A DNA stretch of 33,519 nucleotides. Origin: an uncultured Eubacteriales bacterium. GTDB lineage: Bacteria; Bacillota; Clostridia; Christensenellales; Pumilibacteraceae. The stretch is taken from contig UQSP01000016.1 of the NCBI GenBank assembly GCA_900543755.1, positions 1 through 33,519 on the forward strand. Reading direction: 5' to 3'. Both the position numbers and the translations under genes were made by a program. Shown one piece after another: positions 8,576-16,128 of the stretch (its first letter is position 1; every line of letters starts with the position of its first letter). The notes beneath the pieces were generated by a model. The model saw only the letters and a program-made list of their open reading frames with translations, was not told where the DNA came from and searched no databases.

Positions 8576-8607
8576 TTGCGCGGATTGAAATCGGAAAAGC
8601 CGCGCAA
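8576..8607 (+). promoter_or_regulatory. Intercistronic hairpin before the ANTAR gene
   Basis: An 8-base perfect stem, TTGCGCGG (8576-8583) with CCGCGCAA (8600-8607), around a 16-base loop. No T tract follows, so it is not a simple terminator. It could be a processing or stability element, or a binding site, between the glutamine synthetase-like and ANTAR genes. Confidence 0.45.
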
Positions 8608-8631
8608 CGGGAGTTTTAGCGGAGAAACACA

Positions 8632-9198
8632 GTGGAAGCGCTTTTGGTTACCAATTCGGACAAGAATTTTTCGCTGCTTGCGGAAGTCGTCCGTTCATGC
8701 GGAGATTACAACATCGTACGCGCGTCGTGCGGTGCCGTTGCCCGTCGCGCGTTTTCCGAGCGTGATTTCGACCTTGTGATTATCGAGCAGGTTAAAGACG
8801 AACGCGGTAAGCTTGTCGCTCGTGCGCTTGCGGAAACGTATTTTTCGGCAGGCGTAATACTTCTGGAAGACAGTTTCGTTTACGAGCAGGTCGCGTCGGA
8901 ATTGGAGCCTTTGGGGATAATCGTCGTTCCGCGTCCCGTACACCGCACGTTGCTTATAACGGCGATAAGGTTTATGCACGCCAACAACGTACGTATAGGC
9001 AAGCTTAAAAATCAGAACAATCTGCTTGTCAAGGAAATCGAGGACCTCAAGTTCATCAACAAAGCAAAATACGCGCTTATGGAATCCTTGGGATACAGTG
9101 AAAATCAGGCGCACAAATACATCGAAAAGCGCGCCATGGACGAGCGTAAAACCAAAAAAGCGGTCGCTTTGGAAGTGCTTAAAACTTACGACGTATAA
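8632..9198 (+). CDS. ANTAR-domain RNA-binding regulator with degenerate receiver domain
   Basis: A 188-residue protein of the clostridial AmiR/NasT-like type, expected to bind hairpins in leader RNAs and stop transcription termination. Residues 1-118 have a receiver fold, but the phosphate-accepting Asp is Glu52 (FDLVIIEQ), the acidic pair near the start is NSD, and the usual Lys region reads VVPRPV. Phosphorylation is therefore unlikely. A coiled linker (about 120-138) leads to the ANTAR domain (about 138-188), with INKAKYALMESLGYSENQAHKYIEKRAM. The start is a GTG with GGAG 7 bases upstream. Its position just after a glutamine synthetase homologue matches known clostridial arrangements in which this regulator serves nitrogen metabolism. 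Confidence 0.88.
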   Translation: MEALLVTNSDKNFSLLAEVVRSCGDYNIVRASCGAVARRAFSERDFDLVIIEQVKDERGKLVARALAETYFSAGVILLEDSFVYEQVASELEPLGIIVVPRPVHRTLLITAIRFMHANNVRIGKLKNQNNLLVKEIEDLKFINKAKYALMESLGYSENQAHKYIEKRAMDERKTKKAVALEVLKTYDV

Positions 9199-9258
9199 AT
9201 TTTTTCGTTTAAAGACAACAGATTTGGTTAAACGGTATCGAGGAGAAAAAAGGTAGCC

Positions 9259-10101
9259 ATGAGAGAGTATCAATTCATTAAGTACGAGGGTTGCGGCAAC
9301 GACTATATTTACATAGACTGTTTCGGCTACGAACCTCCCGACGAAGAAAAAAGCCGGATTGCGGTAAAGCTGTCTGACAGGCATTTCGGGGTGGGCGGCG
9401 ACGGAGTGGTCTTTATCTGCAGGTCGGATAAAGCCGACGGATTCATGCGCATGTTCAATGCCGACGGCAGCGAAGGGAAAATGTGCGGAAACGCGATAAG
9501 GTGCGTAGGAAAATATCTTTACGACAAGCGCGGCGTAAAAAAAGAGGAAGTTACCGTGGAAACGTTAAGCGGCGTAAAAACTCTTAAACTTTTCGTTTTA
9601 AACGGAGCGGTAACATCTGCGCGCGTTGACATGGGTGCGCCCGTGCTTTCGCCCGAAAAGATTCCCGCACTGTTTACGGGTGAAAGAACGGTGGGCAAAA
9701 AGATAATCCTTGACCAGGAAAGGGTTATAACTTTAGTATCCATGGGCAATCCGCACTGCGTTATTTTTACGGAGGGAGTCAATGACATGGATATTGAAAC
9801 TCCCGGCAAAGCAATAGAAAACCATGAACTTTTCCCCGACCGCATCAATACCGAGTTTGTCGAAGTAATTTCGTCCGATAAAGCCGTGATGCGCGTATGG
9901 GAGCGCGGAAGCGGCGAAACTCTTGCCTGCGGCACGGGCGCGTGCGCCGCGGCGGTTGCCATGGTGCTTAACGGAATTGCGGAAAAAGGAAAGGATATCA
10001 CTATAGAATTAAGGGGCGGACAGCTTGTCATCAATTACGATAAAACAGTATATATGACGGGTCCCGCTACGGAAGTGTTTACGGGGAGCGTGAAAATATG
10101 A
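9259..10101 (+). CDS. dapF: Diaminopimelate epimerase
   Basis: It converts LL- to meso-diaminopimelate, the peptidoglycan cross-linker and lysine precursor. It is 280 residues long, the usual size. The two catalytic cysteines are both present: Cys76 in GKMCGNAIRC and Cys224 in LACGTGACA, and the N-terminal GCGNDYIYID matches the family. The ATG has AGGAG 13 bases upstream and a closer AAGGT, so initiation is probably adequate. It overlaps pyrG by four bases (ATGA at 10098-10101). The aminotransferase that makes its substrate, dapL, lies two genes downstream in the same run. Confidence 0.97.
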   Translation: MREYQFIKYEGCGNDYIYIDCFGYEPPDEEKSRIAVKLSDRHFGVGGDGVVFICRSDKADGFMRMFNADGSEGKMCGNAIRCVGKYLYDKRGVKKEEVTVETLSGVKTLKLFVLNGAVTSARVDMGAPVLSPEKIPALFTGERTVGKKIILDQERVITLVSMGNPHCVIFTEGVNDMDIETPGKAIENHELFPDRINTEFVEVISSDKAVMRVWERGSGETLACGTGACAAAVAMVLNGIAEKGKDITIELRGGQLVINYDKTVYMTGPATEVFTGSVKI

Positions 10102-11744
10102 CAAAATATATATTCGTTACGGGCGGAGTAGTTTCGGGACTGGGTAAAGGCATAACCGCCGCGTCGCTGGGTATGATGCTTAAGGCTAAGGGATTAAAGG
10201 TGATAGCGCAAAAGCTTGACCCGTACATCAACATAGACCCCGGCACCATGAGTCCGTATCAGCACGGCGAGGTTTTCGTCACCGAGGACGGCGCGGAAAC
10301 CGACCTTGACCTTGGGCATTACGAGCGTTTTATCGACGTCAATCTCAACAAATATTCCAATCTTACCACGGGAAAAGTGTATTGGAACGTTTTAAACGCC
10401 GAACGTGCCGGAATGTACAACGGCGAAACGGTACAGGTCATACCGCATATTACGGGCGAGATTAAAAAGTTTATATATTCCGTGGGCAAAAAAATAGGCG
10501 CGGACGTGGTAATTACCGAAATAGGCGGCACTACCGGCGATATCGAAAGTCAGCCGTTTATCGAGGCTATTCGGCAGGTTGCAGGCGAAGCGGGCAGGGA
10601 AAACTGTCTTTTCGTGCACGTCACTCTTGCGCCCGTGGTGACCGACGGCGAGATGAAAACCAAACCCACCCAACATTCCGTAAAGGAGCTGAGGGGGCTT
10701 GGCGTATCTCCCGACATCATAGTTTTGCGTACAGACGGCGCGGTAAGCGAGGAAACGCGCAACAAAGTCGCCCTTTTCTGCAATGTGGAGCCCGATTGCG
10801 TCATAGAGGACAGCAACGTCGATATTCTTTACGAAGCGCCTATTATGCTGGAAAAAAGCAATTTTACCGCAATAGTTTCGCGCGAGTTGGGACTTAACGA
10901 CAATCCGCCCGACTTAAAATTCTGGAACGAGATGCTGGATAAAGCACGCCGAAGAGATAAAACCGTCACGATAGGACTTGTCGGTAAATACATAAAAATG
11001 TTCGATACCTACCTTTCTATTGTGGAGGCGCTTACACATGCAGGAATTTATAACGGGGCAAAAATAGACTTAAGGTGGATTGACTCCGAAAAAATAACTG
11101 CCGACACTGCTGTCGAGGAGCTTAAGGACTGCGACGGAATAATCGTGCCGGGCGGCTTCGGCGACCGCGGCGTGGAGGGAATGATAGAAGCGGCGCGCTA
11201 TTGTCGGGAAAACGACCTTCCTTACTTCGGCATTTGCCTGGGGATGCAGATTGCGGTCATTGAGTTTGCGCGCAACGTCGCGGGGCTTAAAGACGCCCAC
11301 AGCAGGGAATTCGACCCATTATCACGCAATAAGGTAATCGACATAATGGAGGGACAGGCCGGGCTTGAGAATACGGGCGGGTCAATGCGACTCGGCGCTT
11401 ACGAGTGTAAGATAAAAGAAGGCACGCTGTTAAGCAAAGCTTACAAAGGCGCGGCCTCGGTCATGGAGCGCCATCGCCACCGTTACGAATTCAACAACGA
11501 TTACCGCGATATGTTTACGGGTTTAGGACTTGTTTTGGGCGGAACGTCGCCCGACGACGCGCTGGTTGAATCTGTGGAAGTGCCGGATAATCTGTTCCAC
11601 TTGGGCGTACAGTATCACCCCGAATTCAAATCGCGTCCCGCAAATCCGCATCCGCTTTTCCGCGAATTCGTTGCGGCTTCGCTTGAAAACCGCAGAAGAA
11701 GCGGCAAAAATATTCTGATACGGGAAGAGGAAGAGAAAAAATGA
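10098..11744 (+). CDS. pyrG: CTP synthase
   Basis: It aminates UTP to CTP using ATP and glutamine. The 548-residue protein has the synthase domain first, with VTGGVVSGLGKGITAAS at 7-23 and the UTP-site region EIGGTTGDIESQPF at 141-154. A class I glutamine amidotransferase follows, with the nucleophile Cys380 in FGICLGMQ and the His-Glu pair in QYHPEF near 506. It is translationally coupled to dapF upstream and to the GH43-like gene downstream, each through an ATGA overlap. I see nothing unusual in the protein; its neighbours are what is unexpected. Confidence 0.97.
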   Translation: MTKYIFVTGGVVSGLGKGITAASLGMMLKAKGLKVIAQKLDPYINIDPGTMSPYQHGEVFVTEDGAETDLDLGHYERFIDVNLNKYSNLTTGKVYWNVLNAERAGMYNGETVQVIPHITGEIKKFIYSVGKKIGADVVITEIGGTTGDIESQPFIEAIRQVAGEAGRENCLFVHVTLAPVVTDGEMKTKPTQHSVKELRGLGVSPDIIVLRTDGAVSEETRNKVALFCNVEPDCVIEDSNVDILYEAPIMLEKSNFTAIVSRELGLNDNPPDLKFWNEMLDKARRRDKTVTIGLVGKYIKMFDTYLSIVEALTHAGIYNGAKIDLRWIDSEKITADTAVEELKDCDGIIVPGGFGDRGVEGMIEAARYCRENDLPYFGICLGMQIAVIEFARNVAGLKDAHSREFDPLSRNKVIDIMEGQAGLENTGGSMRLGAYECKIKEGTLLSKAYKGAASVMERHRHRYEFNNDYRDMFTGLGLVLGGTSPDDALVESVEVPDNLFHLGVQYHPEFKSRPANPHPLFREFVAASLENRRRSGKNILIREEEEKK

Positions 11745-13411
11745 AGGAACTGAAATTTTCGGACGGAACGGGCGAAATCGACAAAACGCTTTTTTATAAA
11801 AACGATTTTTCGATTTCATGCGCGGACCCGGGGTGTCTGTACGTATCCGAGAAAGACGACCCGATAAACGGCGGATGGTTCTATATGTATTCCACGGGTC
11901 ACTGCGATTCAAAAGACGGGGATTGCGCGTATACGGCGTTCCCGTGCTACCGTTCGCGCGATTTGGGCGAATGGGAAAAGGCAGGTGCGGCAAACGGACA
12001 CGCGCTTAAGGTCAAAGCTTCGGACTGGGCGGAAAAATTTTTCTGGGCGCCCGAAGTGATACGCGATCCTGAAAGCGGCAAGTATTACATGTACTTCAGC
12101 GCGGGCGCTAAAAAAGGCGACGCTGATACAGAATACACTTCGGAAACGGAGGACATGTGGGCGTGCCTTTATCTGGGGATAGCAGTGTCGGATTCGCCCG
12201 TCGGACCTTTTACGATGGCGGAGGGCGTTAATCTCGACGGCGACGAAATAAGCGGTAAAAATCCTCCGTTCAATTTTGAGAAAAAGCTGGGACTAAGCCA
12301 TTACTGGTCCGCGATCGACATAAGTCCTTTTATCGCGCCCGACGGCACGCTTTACGTTTATTTTGCAAAACACGTCGATAAATTCCATAACTGCATCTGC
12401 GTTTACGGAATGAAAATGAAGGATTTTATTACGCCCGATTATTCCACCGTTACAAAACTTACGCATCCGTCCGTGCTTACAGGCGCGGGGAAAGCGGGCG
12501 ACGTAAGTTATTTTGACAAGGGAGCCGAAAAAATAGACGAGGGCAACGTCAACGAAGGTCCTTTCATGACCTTTCACGACGGCAAATATTATCTCACTTA
12601 TTCGCCGTTCGGATACGGCTCAAGGCGCTATGCGATAATGCAGGCGGTATCCGATTCGCCTTTGGGACCGTTTGTCAAAATTCCCTACGAGGAGGGCAAC
12701 CCCGTAATAGGGATAAACTCCGTCAACGATTACATGGCGGGGACGGGGCATCATAATTTTGCCTATACCGACAAAGAAACGTGGGCGGTATATCATGCGC
12801 ACCGTGACCCCGTCGAACCATGCGACAAGGACGGAAAGTTCAAAGGAAGAGTCCTTGCCGTGGACAGAGTGGGTTTTGTTTACAACCAAAAACTCGGATT
12901 CGATATTCTGCGCGGCTTCGGGCCCACGGCCTCTTTGCAGCCGCTTGCCGAAGTAAACGGCAACTGCGAAAATCTGGCGCGTTCGGCAAAAATAACGTCT
13001 TCGGCAATAGGCGACACGCAAAAATATCTTAACGACGGATTTATCGCCGTCCATCCTTTCTCGGCGGAAGAAGAAGCGGTGTTCAAGGGCAGTGCGGAAA
13101 TTACCTTTACTTTCGATAAGCCCAAGGAAATACGCGCGGTCATGGCGTACAACAGTATTAGTTACGGATGCGCTTTTTCCCGAATAAATGCCGTAACGCT
13201 TAGTCTTAACAGCGAAAAAAGCGTGATAAAAAATATTTCCGCGGACCCCGCCGACGTAAACCGCGAAAAGAGGTTCATGCGCGCGGGCGGCTCCGCAAAA
13301 GCGGTTTTTGCGCCGATAAAAGCGGACGAAGTAAAGATAGTCATATCCTCTAAGTACGACGATGAAGAGGATACGATAAAAATTTCGGAAATCGTAATTC
13401 TCGGAAAATAA
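11741..13411 (+). CDS. Family 43-like glycoside hydrolase, cytoplasmic
   Basis: A 556-residue protein with a five-bladed propeller of the GH43 type, then a C-terminal beta-sandwich (about 415-556) resembling a discoidin/F5-8C domain. The three acidic positions can be proposed: Asp29 (SCADPGCLYV) as base, Asp193 (SAIDISPFIAPDG) as the pKa modulator, and Glu272 (NEGPFMTFHDGKYYLTYS) as acid. Members act mostly on arabinose- or xylose-containing glycans. There is no signal peptide, so it would act on imported oligosaccharides. It is coupled to pyrG by ATGA at 11741-11744 and precedes dapL by 12 bases, an odd place for a glycosidase. Exact substrate unknown. Confidence 0.85.
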   Translation: MKELKFSDGTGEIDKTLFYKNDFSISCADPGCLYVSEKDDPINGGWFYMYSTGHCDSKDGDCAYTAFPCYRSRDLGEWEKAGAANGHALKVKASDWAEKFFWAPEVIRDPESGKYYMYFSAGAKKGDADTEYTSETEDMWACLYLGIAVSDSPVGPFTMAEGVNLDGDEISGKNPPFNFEKKLGLSHYWSAIDISPFIAPDGTLYVYFAKHVDKFHNCICVYGMKMKDFITPDYSTVTKLTHPSVLTGAGKAGDVSYFDKGAEKIDEGNVNEGPFMTFHDGKYYLTYSPFGYGSRRYAIMQAVSDSPLGPFVKIPYEEGNPVIGINSVNDYMAGTGHHNFAYTDKETWAVYHAHRDPVEPCDKDGKFKGRVLAVDRVGFVYNQKLGFDILRGFGPTASLQPLAEVNGNCENLARSAKITSSAIGDTQKYLNDGFIAVHPFSAEEEAVFKGSAEITFTFDKPKEIRAVMAYNSISYGCAFSRINAVTLSLNSEKSVIKNISADPADVNREKRFMRAGGSAKAVFAPIKADEVKIVISSKYDDEEDTIKISEIVILGK

Positions 13412-13423
13412 GGAGAACGGATA

Positions 13424-14593
13424 GTGAAGCTTAATAAGAATTTCGAGCTGATTAAAGACAGTTATCTTTTTGCGACTGTTGCGGAAAAGACCGCGGCATA
13501 TCTTAAGGAAAATCCCGATAAAAAACTTATAAAACTCGGCATCGGCGACGTGACCATTCCGCTTTGCAAAGCGGTGGTGGAAGCGGGCGTCAAAGCGGTG
13601 GAGGAAATGGGCAAGCCCGAATCTTTCCGCGGCTACGGACCTTACGAAGGCTATGACTTTTTGCGTAAGTCCGTATGCGATTACTATGCCCGCCGCGGCG
13701 TAAATCTCGGCATGAACGAAATATTCATTTCCGACGGAGCCAAAAGCGATATAGGCAATATAGTAGACCTGTTTTCCGAAGACAACGTTGTGCTTGTGCC
13801 CGATCCCGTTTATCCCGTTTACGTGGATACCAACCTCATGGACGGACGTAAAATCATTTACGCCGACGCAAACGAGGAAAACGGATTCTTGCCCATGCCC
13901 GATTACAAAATTGACTGCGACATAATATATATGTGTTCGCCCAACAATCCCACGGGCGCTGTTTACGACAAAACGGGACTTAAGGCATGGGTGGACTACG
14001 CAAAAGCCAAAAACGCCGTGATTCTGTTTGACAGCGCATACGAGTTTTACGTAACGGACAAAAATCTTCCGCGCTCCGTTTACGAAGTGGAAGGAGCAAC
14101 GGAAGTGGCGATAGAATTCTGCTCCTTAAGTAAAACCGCAGGCTTTACGGGCACCCGTTGCGGATATACTGTCATTCCCGAAAAATTGGGCGCGTTAAAC
14201 TCCATGTGGCTGCGCCGTCAGTCCACTAAATACAACGGAGTACCCTACATTGTGCAGCGTATGGCGGAGGCAGTCTTTTCCGAAGAAGGACAAAAACAGA
14301 TCGGCGAAAACGTAAGCGTCTACATGAAAAACGCCAAGCTCATTTCCGATACGCTTAATGAGCTTAATATCATGCACACGGGCGGAATCAATTCTCCCTA
14401 TATCTGGCTTAAGTGCCCCGGCGGCGACTCCTGGGCGTTCTTCGATAAACTCCTTAAAGAGGCTAACGTTGTGGGTACTCCCGGAGTCGGATTCGGTAAA
14501 AACGGCGAAGGCTTTTTTCGCCTTACCGCTTTTAATAATTATGAAAACACGTTGGAAGCCATGCGCCGCATAAAGTCTGTGCTGACTAAGTAA
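13424..14593 (+). CDS. dapL: LL-diaminopimelate aminotransferase
   Basis: A PLP-dependent class I/II aminotransferase of 389 residues, taken here as DapL. That enzyme converts tetrahydrodipicolinate directly to LL-diaminopimelate, bypassing the acylated intermediates. Visible features are the PLP lysine Lys237 in SLSKTAGFTGTRCGY, the substrate loop FRGYGPYEGY at 69-78, CSPNNPTG at 171-178 and the FDSAYEFYV stretch. Start is GTG with AGGAG about 8 bases upstream. Together with dapF in the same unit it indicates the aminotransferase variant of lysine and peptidoglycan precursor synthesis. Another aminotransferase specificity is possible but less likely given dapF. Confidence 0.9.
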   Translation: MKLNKNFELIKDSYLFATVAEKTAAYLKENPDKKLIKLGIGDVTIPLCKAVVEAGVKAVEEMGKPESFRGYGPYEGYDFLRKSVCDYYARRGVNLGMNEIFISDGAKSDIGNIVDLFSEDNVVLVPDPVYPVYVDTNLMDGRKIIYADANEENGFLPMPDYKIDCDIIYMCSPNNPTGAVYDKTGLKAWVDYAKAKNAVILFDSAYEFYVTDKNLPRSVYEVEGATEVAIEFCSLSKTAGFTGTRCGYTVIPEKLGALNSMWLRRQSTKYNGVPYIVQRMAEAVFSEEGQKQIGENVSVYMKNAKLISDTLNELNIMHTGGINSPYIWLKCPGGDSWAFFDKLLKEANVVGTPGVGFGKNGEGFFRLTAFNNYENTLEAMRRIKSVLTK

Positions 14594-14712
14594 CGGTTTA
14601 TTTATCAGTAATACTTTAACGGCAATATTATAAAAAGTCCTGATGCTTTAGTCTTAGTGCGCGATTTTTTTTGCTTTTGACCTCTTGCGCTTAATAGAAA
14701 AACAAGAAGGAT

Positions 14713-14753
14713 AAACCCGTCGCGGAAAATTATCCGCAACGGGTTTTGTTTTA
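14713..14753 (+). terminator. Intrinsic terminator after dapL
   Basis: AAACCCGT (14713-14720) pairs with ACGGGTTT (14739-14746), with an inner CGG/CCG stem, a loop of about eight bases, then TTTTGTTTT on the plus strand. On the minus strand the same hairpin is followed by a looser T-rich stretch, so it may also end the minus-strand 6S-like transcript. Confidence 0.8.
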
Positions 14754-14954
14754 AAAATTTTCCCGCATGAGCCGTCTTTCTTGCGAAATATAAACCCGCA
14801 CTCGGCGAGGTGGGTCTGCCGACCGTACTTTCTGTCTTCCACCGATGTCCGTGAAAGGAGATATGGCATGACATATTTTACGTGTACAAGCAATCCCTTA
14901 ATTGTTCTGTGGTTATAATTTAAGCAAGCGACGCACACCGCAGGATTGATTTAC
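14750..14954 (-). ncRNA. ssrS: Probable 6S RNA (RNA polymerase regulator)
   Basis: A minus-strand RNA of about 200 bases starting near 14954. Its 5' part reads AAUCCUGCGGUGUGCGUC, which matches the UCCUG..GUGU opening I recall from 6S RNAs of Firmicutes. The two ends pair into a rod: 14940-14944 with 14762-14766, then CUUGC with GCAAG, then an AU-rich stem closed by AACC/GGGUU. This leaves a large internal bubble and an apical region that includes GGUGG/CCACC, the general 6S shape. It has its own promoter and a terminator hairpin after its 3' end. No protein-coding signal explains the region. A covariance search was not possible, so another structured RNA cannot be excluded. Confidence 0.55.
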
Positions 14955-14960
14955 ACTTCC

Positions 14961-14989
14961 ATTATATACCTTAACGCAATGTTTTTCAA
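14961..14989 (-). promoter_or_regulatory. Minus-strand promoter of the 6S-like RNA
   Basis: Read on the minus strand: TTGAAA (14989-14984), 17-base spacer, TATAAT (14966-14961). Start of transcription is expected near 14954. Confidence 0.75.
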
Positions 14990-15246
14990 TACCTTTAACT
15001 AAAATTTTGTCTGAAAATTTTTTGCGAACCTATTGACATTCTGCGCGTAATGTGGTATGCGTGCAAAATTTCAGGCCTGCCTAATCCGTTCCGAGTGCAA
15101 AGCTTAACGGCGAGGGGGCTTTTTGCAAGCAAGATGCCCAAGTTTTCCTCTCTTGCCGATTATTCCGACTATATTTTATAAAGCGTTTCGAGGCGGGCGA
15201 GAGCTTTGATTACGGCAAATGGGGAATAGCGGTTTGCGTCGCGTGA
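14967..15246. other. Non-coding gap with no recognised gene
   Basis: About 280 bases between the 6S-like RNA and the end of the AraC-family gene. It contains one plus-strand promoter-like pair, TTGACA (15033-15038) and TATGCG (15056-15061) with a 17-base spacer. About 50 bases further on is an imperfect hairpin TGCAAAGC/GCTTTTTGCA (near 15097-15126). No open frame has a ribosome binding site or a recognisable product. Confidence 0.5.
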
Positions 15247-15996
15247 TTACCTTTTAGACCGATAGTAACTGCTTAAGGTATTGAATCCCGATTTAATGAT
15301 AATTTCGGTTTTCTTGCTGCCGTCTGTGTTTTCGCTTACGGCGCGAGCCCTCACGGAGTTGACGTAAGAGCTTAAATTGCAACTGAAATTACGGTTAAAA
15401 AGCCGCGAAAAATAGTATTTGCTGTACCCGAATTCGTTTGCCAGAACGTCCAGCGTAAGGTCGTCTTTGTAATGCTCGTCAATATAGCGTATAATCTGAA
15501 GCATCAGGTCGTTGTTGGTTTTCTCAAGCTTAACGGGGCGGTAGTCGCGCGCAATAAGCCCGAAAATCATGTTGGTGTATGCTTTTATCAGCAGTTCGCT
15601 CATATTATCTATGCCGTCGGCAAGCTCGGTAATGAGTTTGCCGATTCTTTCGTTTATCCGCTTGTCGTCAAGAAAAAAGTAAGTGGCGTTTCCCGTTGCC
15701 GCCGTAAATTCCTCGTAGTATTTTTTGGGGACAATCAGCACCGCGGCTTTCGTCTTTTCGCGCGGAGCGGCAGCCCCTTGAGCATAATGGACGTAATATT
15801 CGGGCACAAAGGTTATGTCGCCCTTTTCCATGGCAAAGCAATGCGAACCTATGTGAAAGTTCGTTTTACCGTTAAGCATATAAGAAATCTCTATGCTTTG
15901 GTGAAAGTGCGGACTTATATAACCTATGTCACGGTAAACGCAGTTGACGGTATGCACCACGTCGCGTTCAGCTTCGTATCTTCCCAAAAGTTTCAT
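15247..15996 (-). CDS. AraC-family transcriptional regulator
   Basis: A 249-residue one-component regulator. Residues about 10-90 form a cupin sensor (ISPHFHQSIEISYMLNGKTNF, then KGDITFVPEYYVHYA). Residues about 150-249 carry the AraC DNA-binding domain, with a good first helix-turn-helix (LTLDVLANEFGYSKYYFSRLF). The second helix-turn-helix is short and ends about a dozen residues before the usual GxxPxxYR end. The ATG at 15996 is preferred because AAGG lies 8 bases upstream; a GTG at 16005 overlaps that site. It is divergent from the sugar isomerase/oxidoreductase pair and probably controls it in response to a related carbohydrate. Confidence 0.88.
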   Translation of the reverse strand: MKLLGRYEAERDVVHTVNCVYRDIGYISPHFHQSIEISYMLNGKTNFHIGSHCFAMEKGDITFVPEYYVHYAQGAAAPREKTKAAVLIVPKKYYEEFTAATGNATYFFLDDKRINERIGKLITELADGIDNMSELLIKAYTNMIFGLIARDYRPVKLEKTNNDLMLQIIRYIDEHYKDDLTLDVLANEFGYSKYYFSRLFNRNFSCNLSSYVNSVRARAVSENTDGSKKTEIIIKSGFNTLSSYYRSKR

Positions 15997-16044
15997 TTTA
16001 TTCACCTTATGACAACATTTGCAAAAAAAATCACAATAATAGCA

Positions 16045-16073
16045 TTGAAAAAGACAATTTACGGTGTTATTAT
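16045..16073 (+). promoter_or_regulatory. Promoter of the isomerase/oxidoreductase operon
   Basis: TTGAAA (16045-16050), 17-base spacer, TATTAT (16068-16073) in the divergent gap. TTACGG repeats at 16059-16064 and 16078-16083, and the inverted copy CCGTAA at 16105-16110, overlap or follow it and may be the operator for the divergent AraC-type regulator. Confidence 0.65.
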
Positions 16074-16128
16074 ATACTTACGGATGAGGAAAGTCAACAA
16101 AATTCCGTAAAAATGGAGGTAAGTAAAA

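Noticed and set aside
14868..14918. Small plus-strand ORF of 16 codons with AAAGGAG 7 bases before its ATG
   Set aside because: It lies antisense within the 6S-like RNA, has no promoter positioned for it, and the peptide has no recognisable role. The Shine-Dalgarno match may be part of the RNA structure.
14605..14938. Overlapping minus-strand ORFs of about 90 codons
   Set aside because: They fall in the 6S-like RNA and terminator region, lack ribosome binding sites and resemble no protein.
14750..14954. RNase P, tmRNA or SRP RNA at the same place
   Set aside because: None of their hallmark conserved sequences were seen on either strand. The 6S-type 5' motif and rod shape fit better.
15247..15320. 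Possible frameshift truncating the AraC-family protein at 15247
   Set aside because: The domain ends about a dozen residues early, but the alternative frames downstream do not restore a convincing GxxPxxYR ending.
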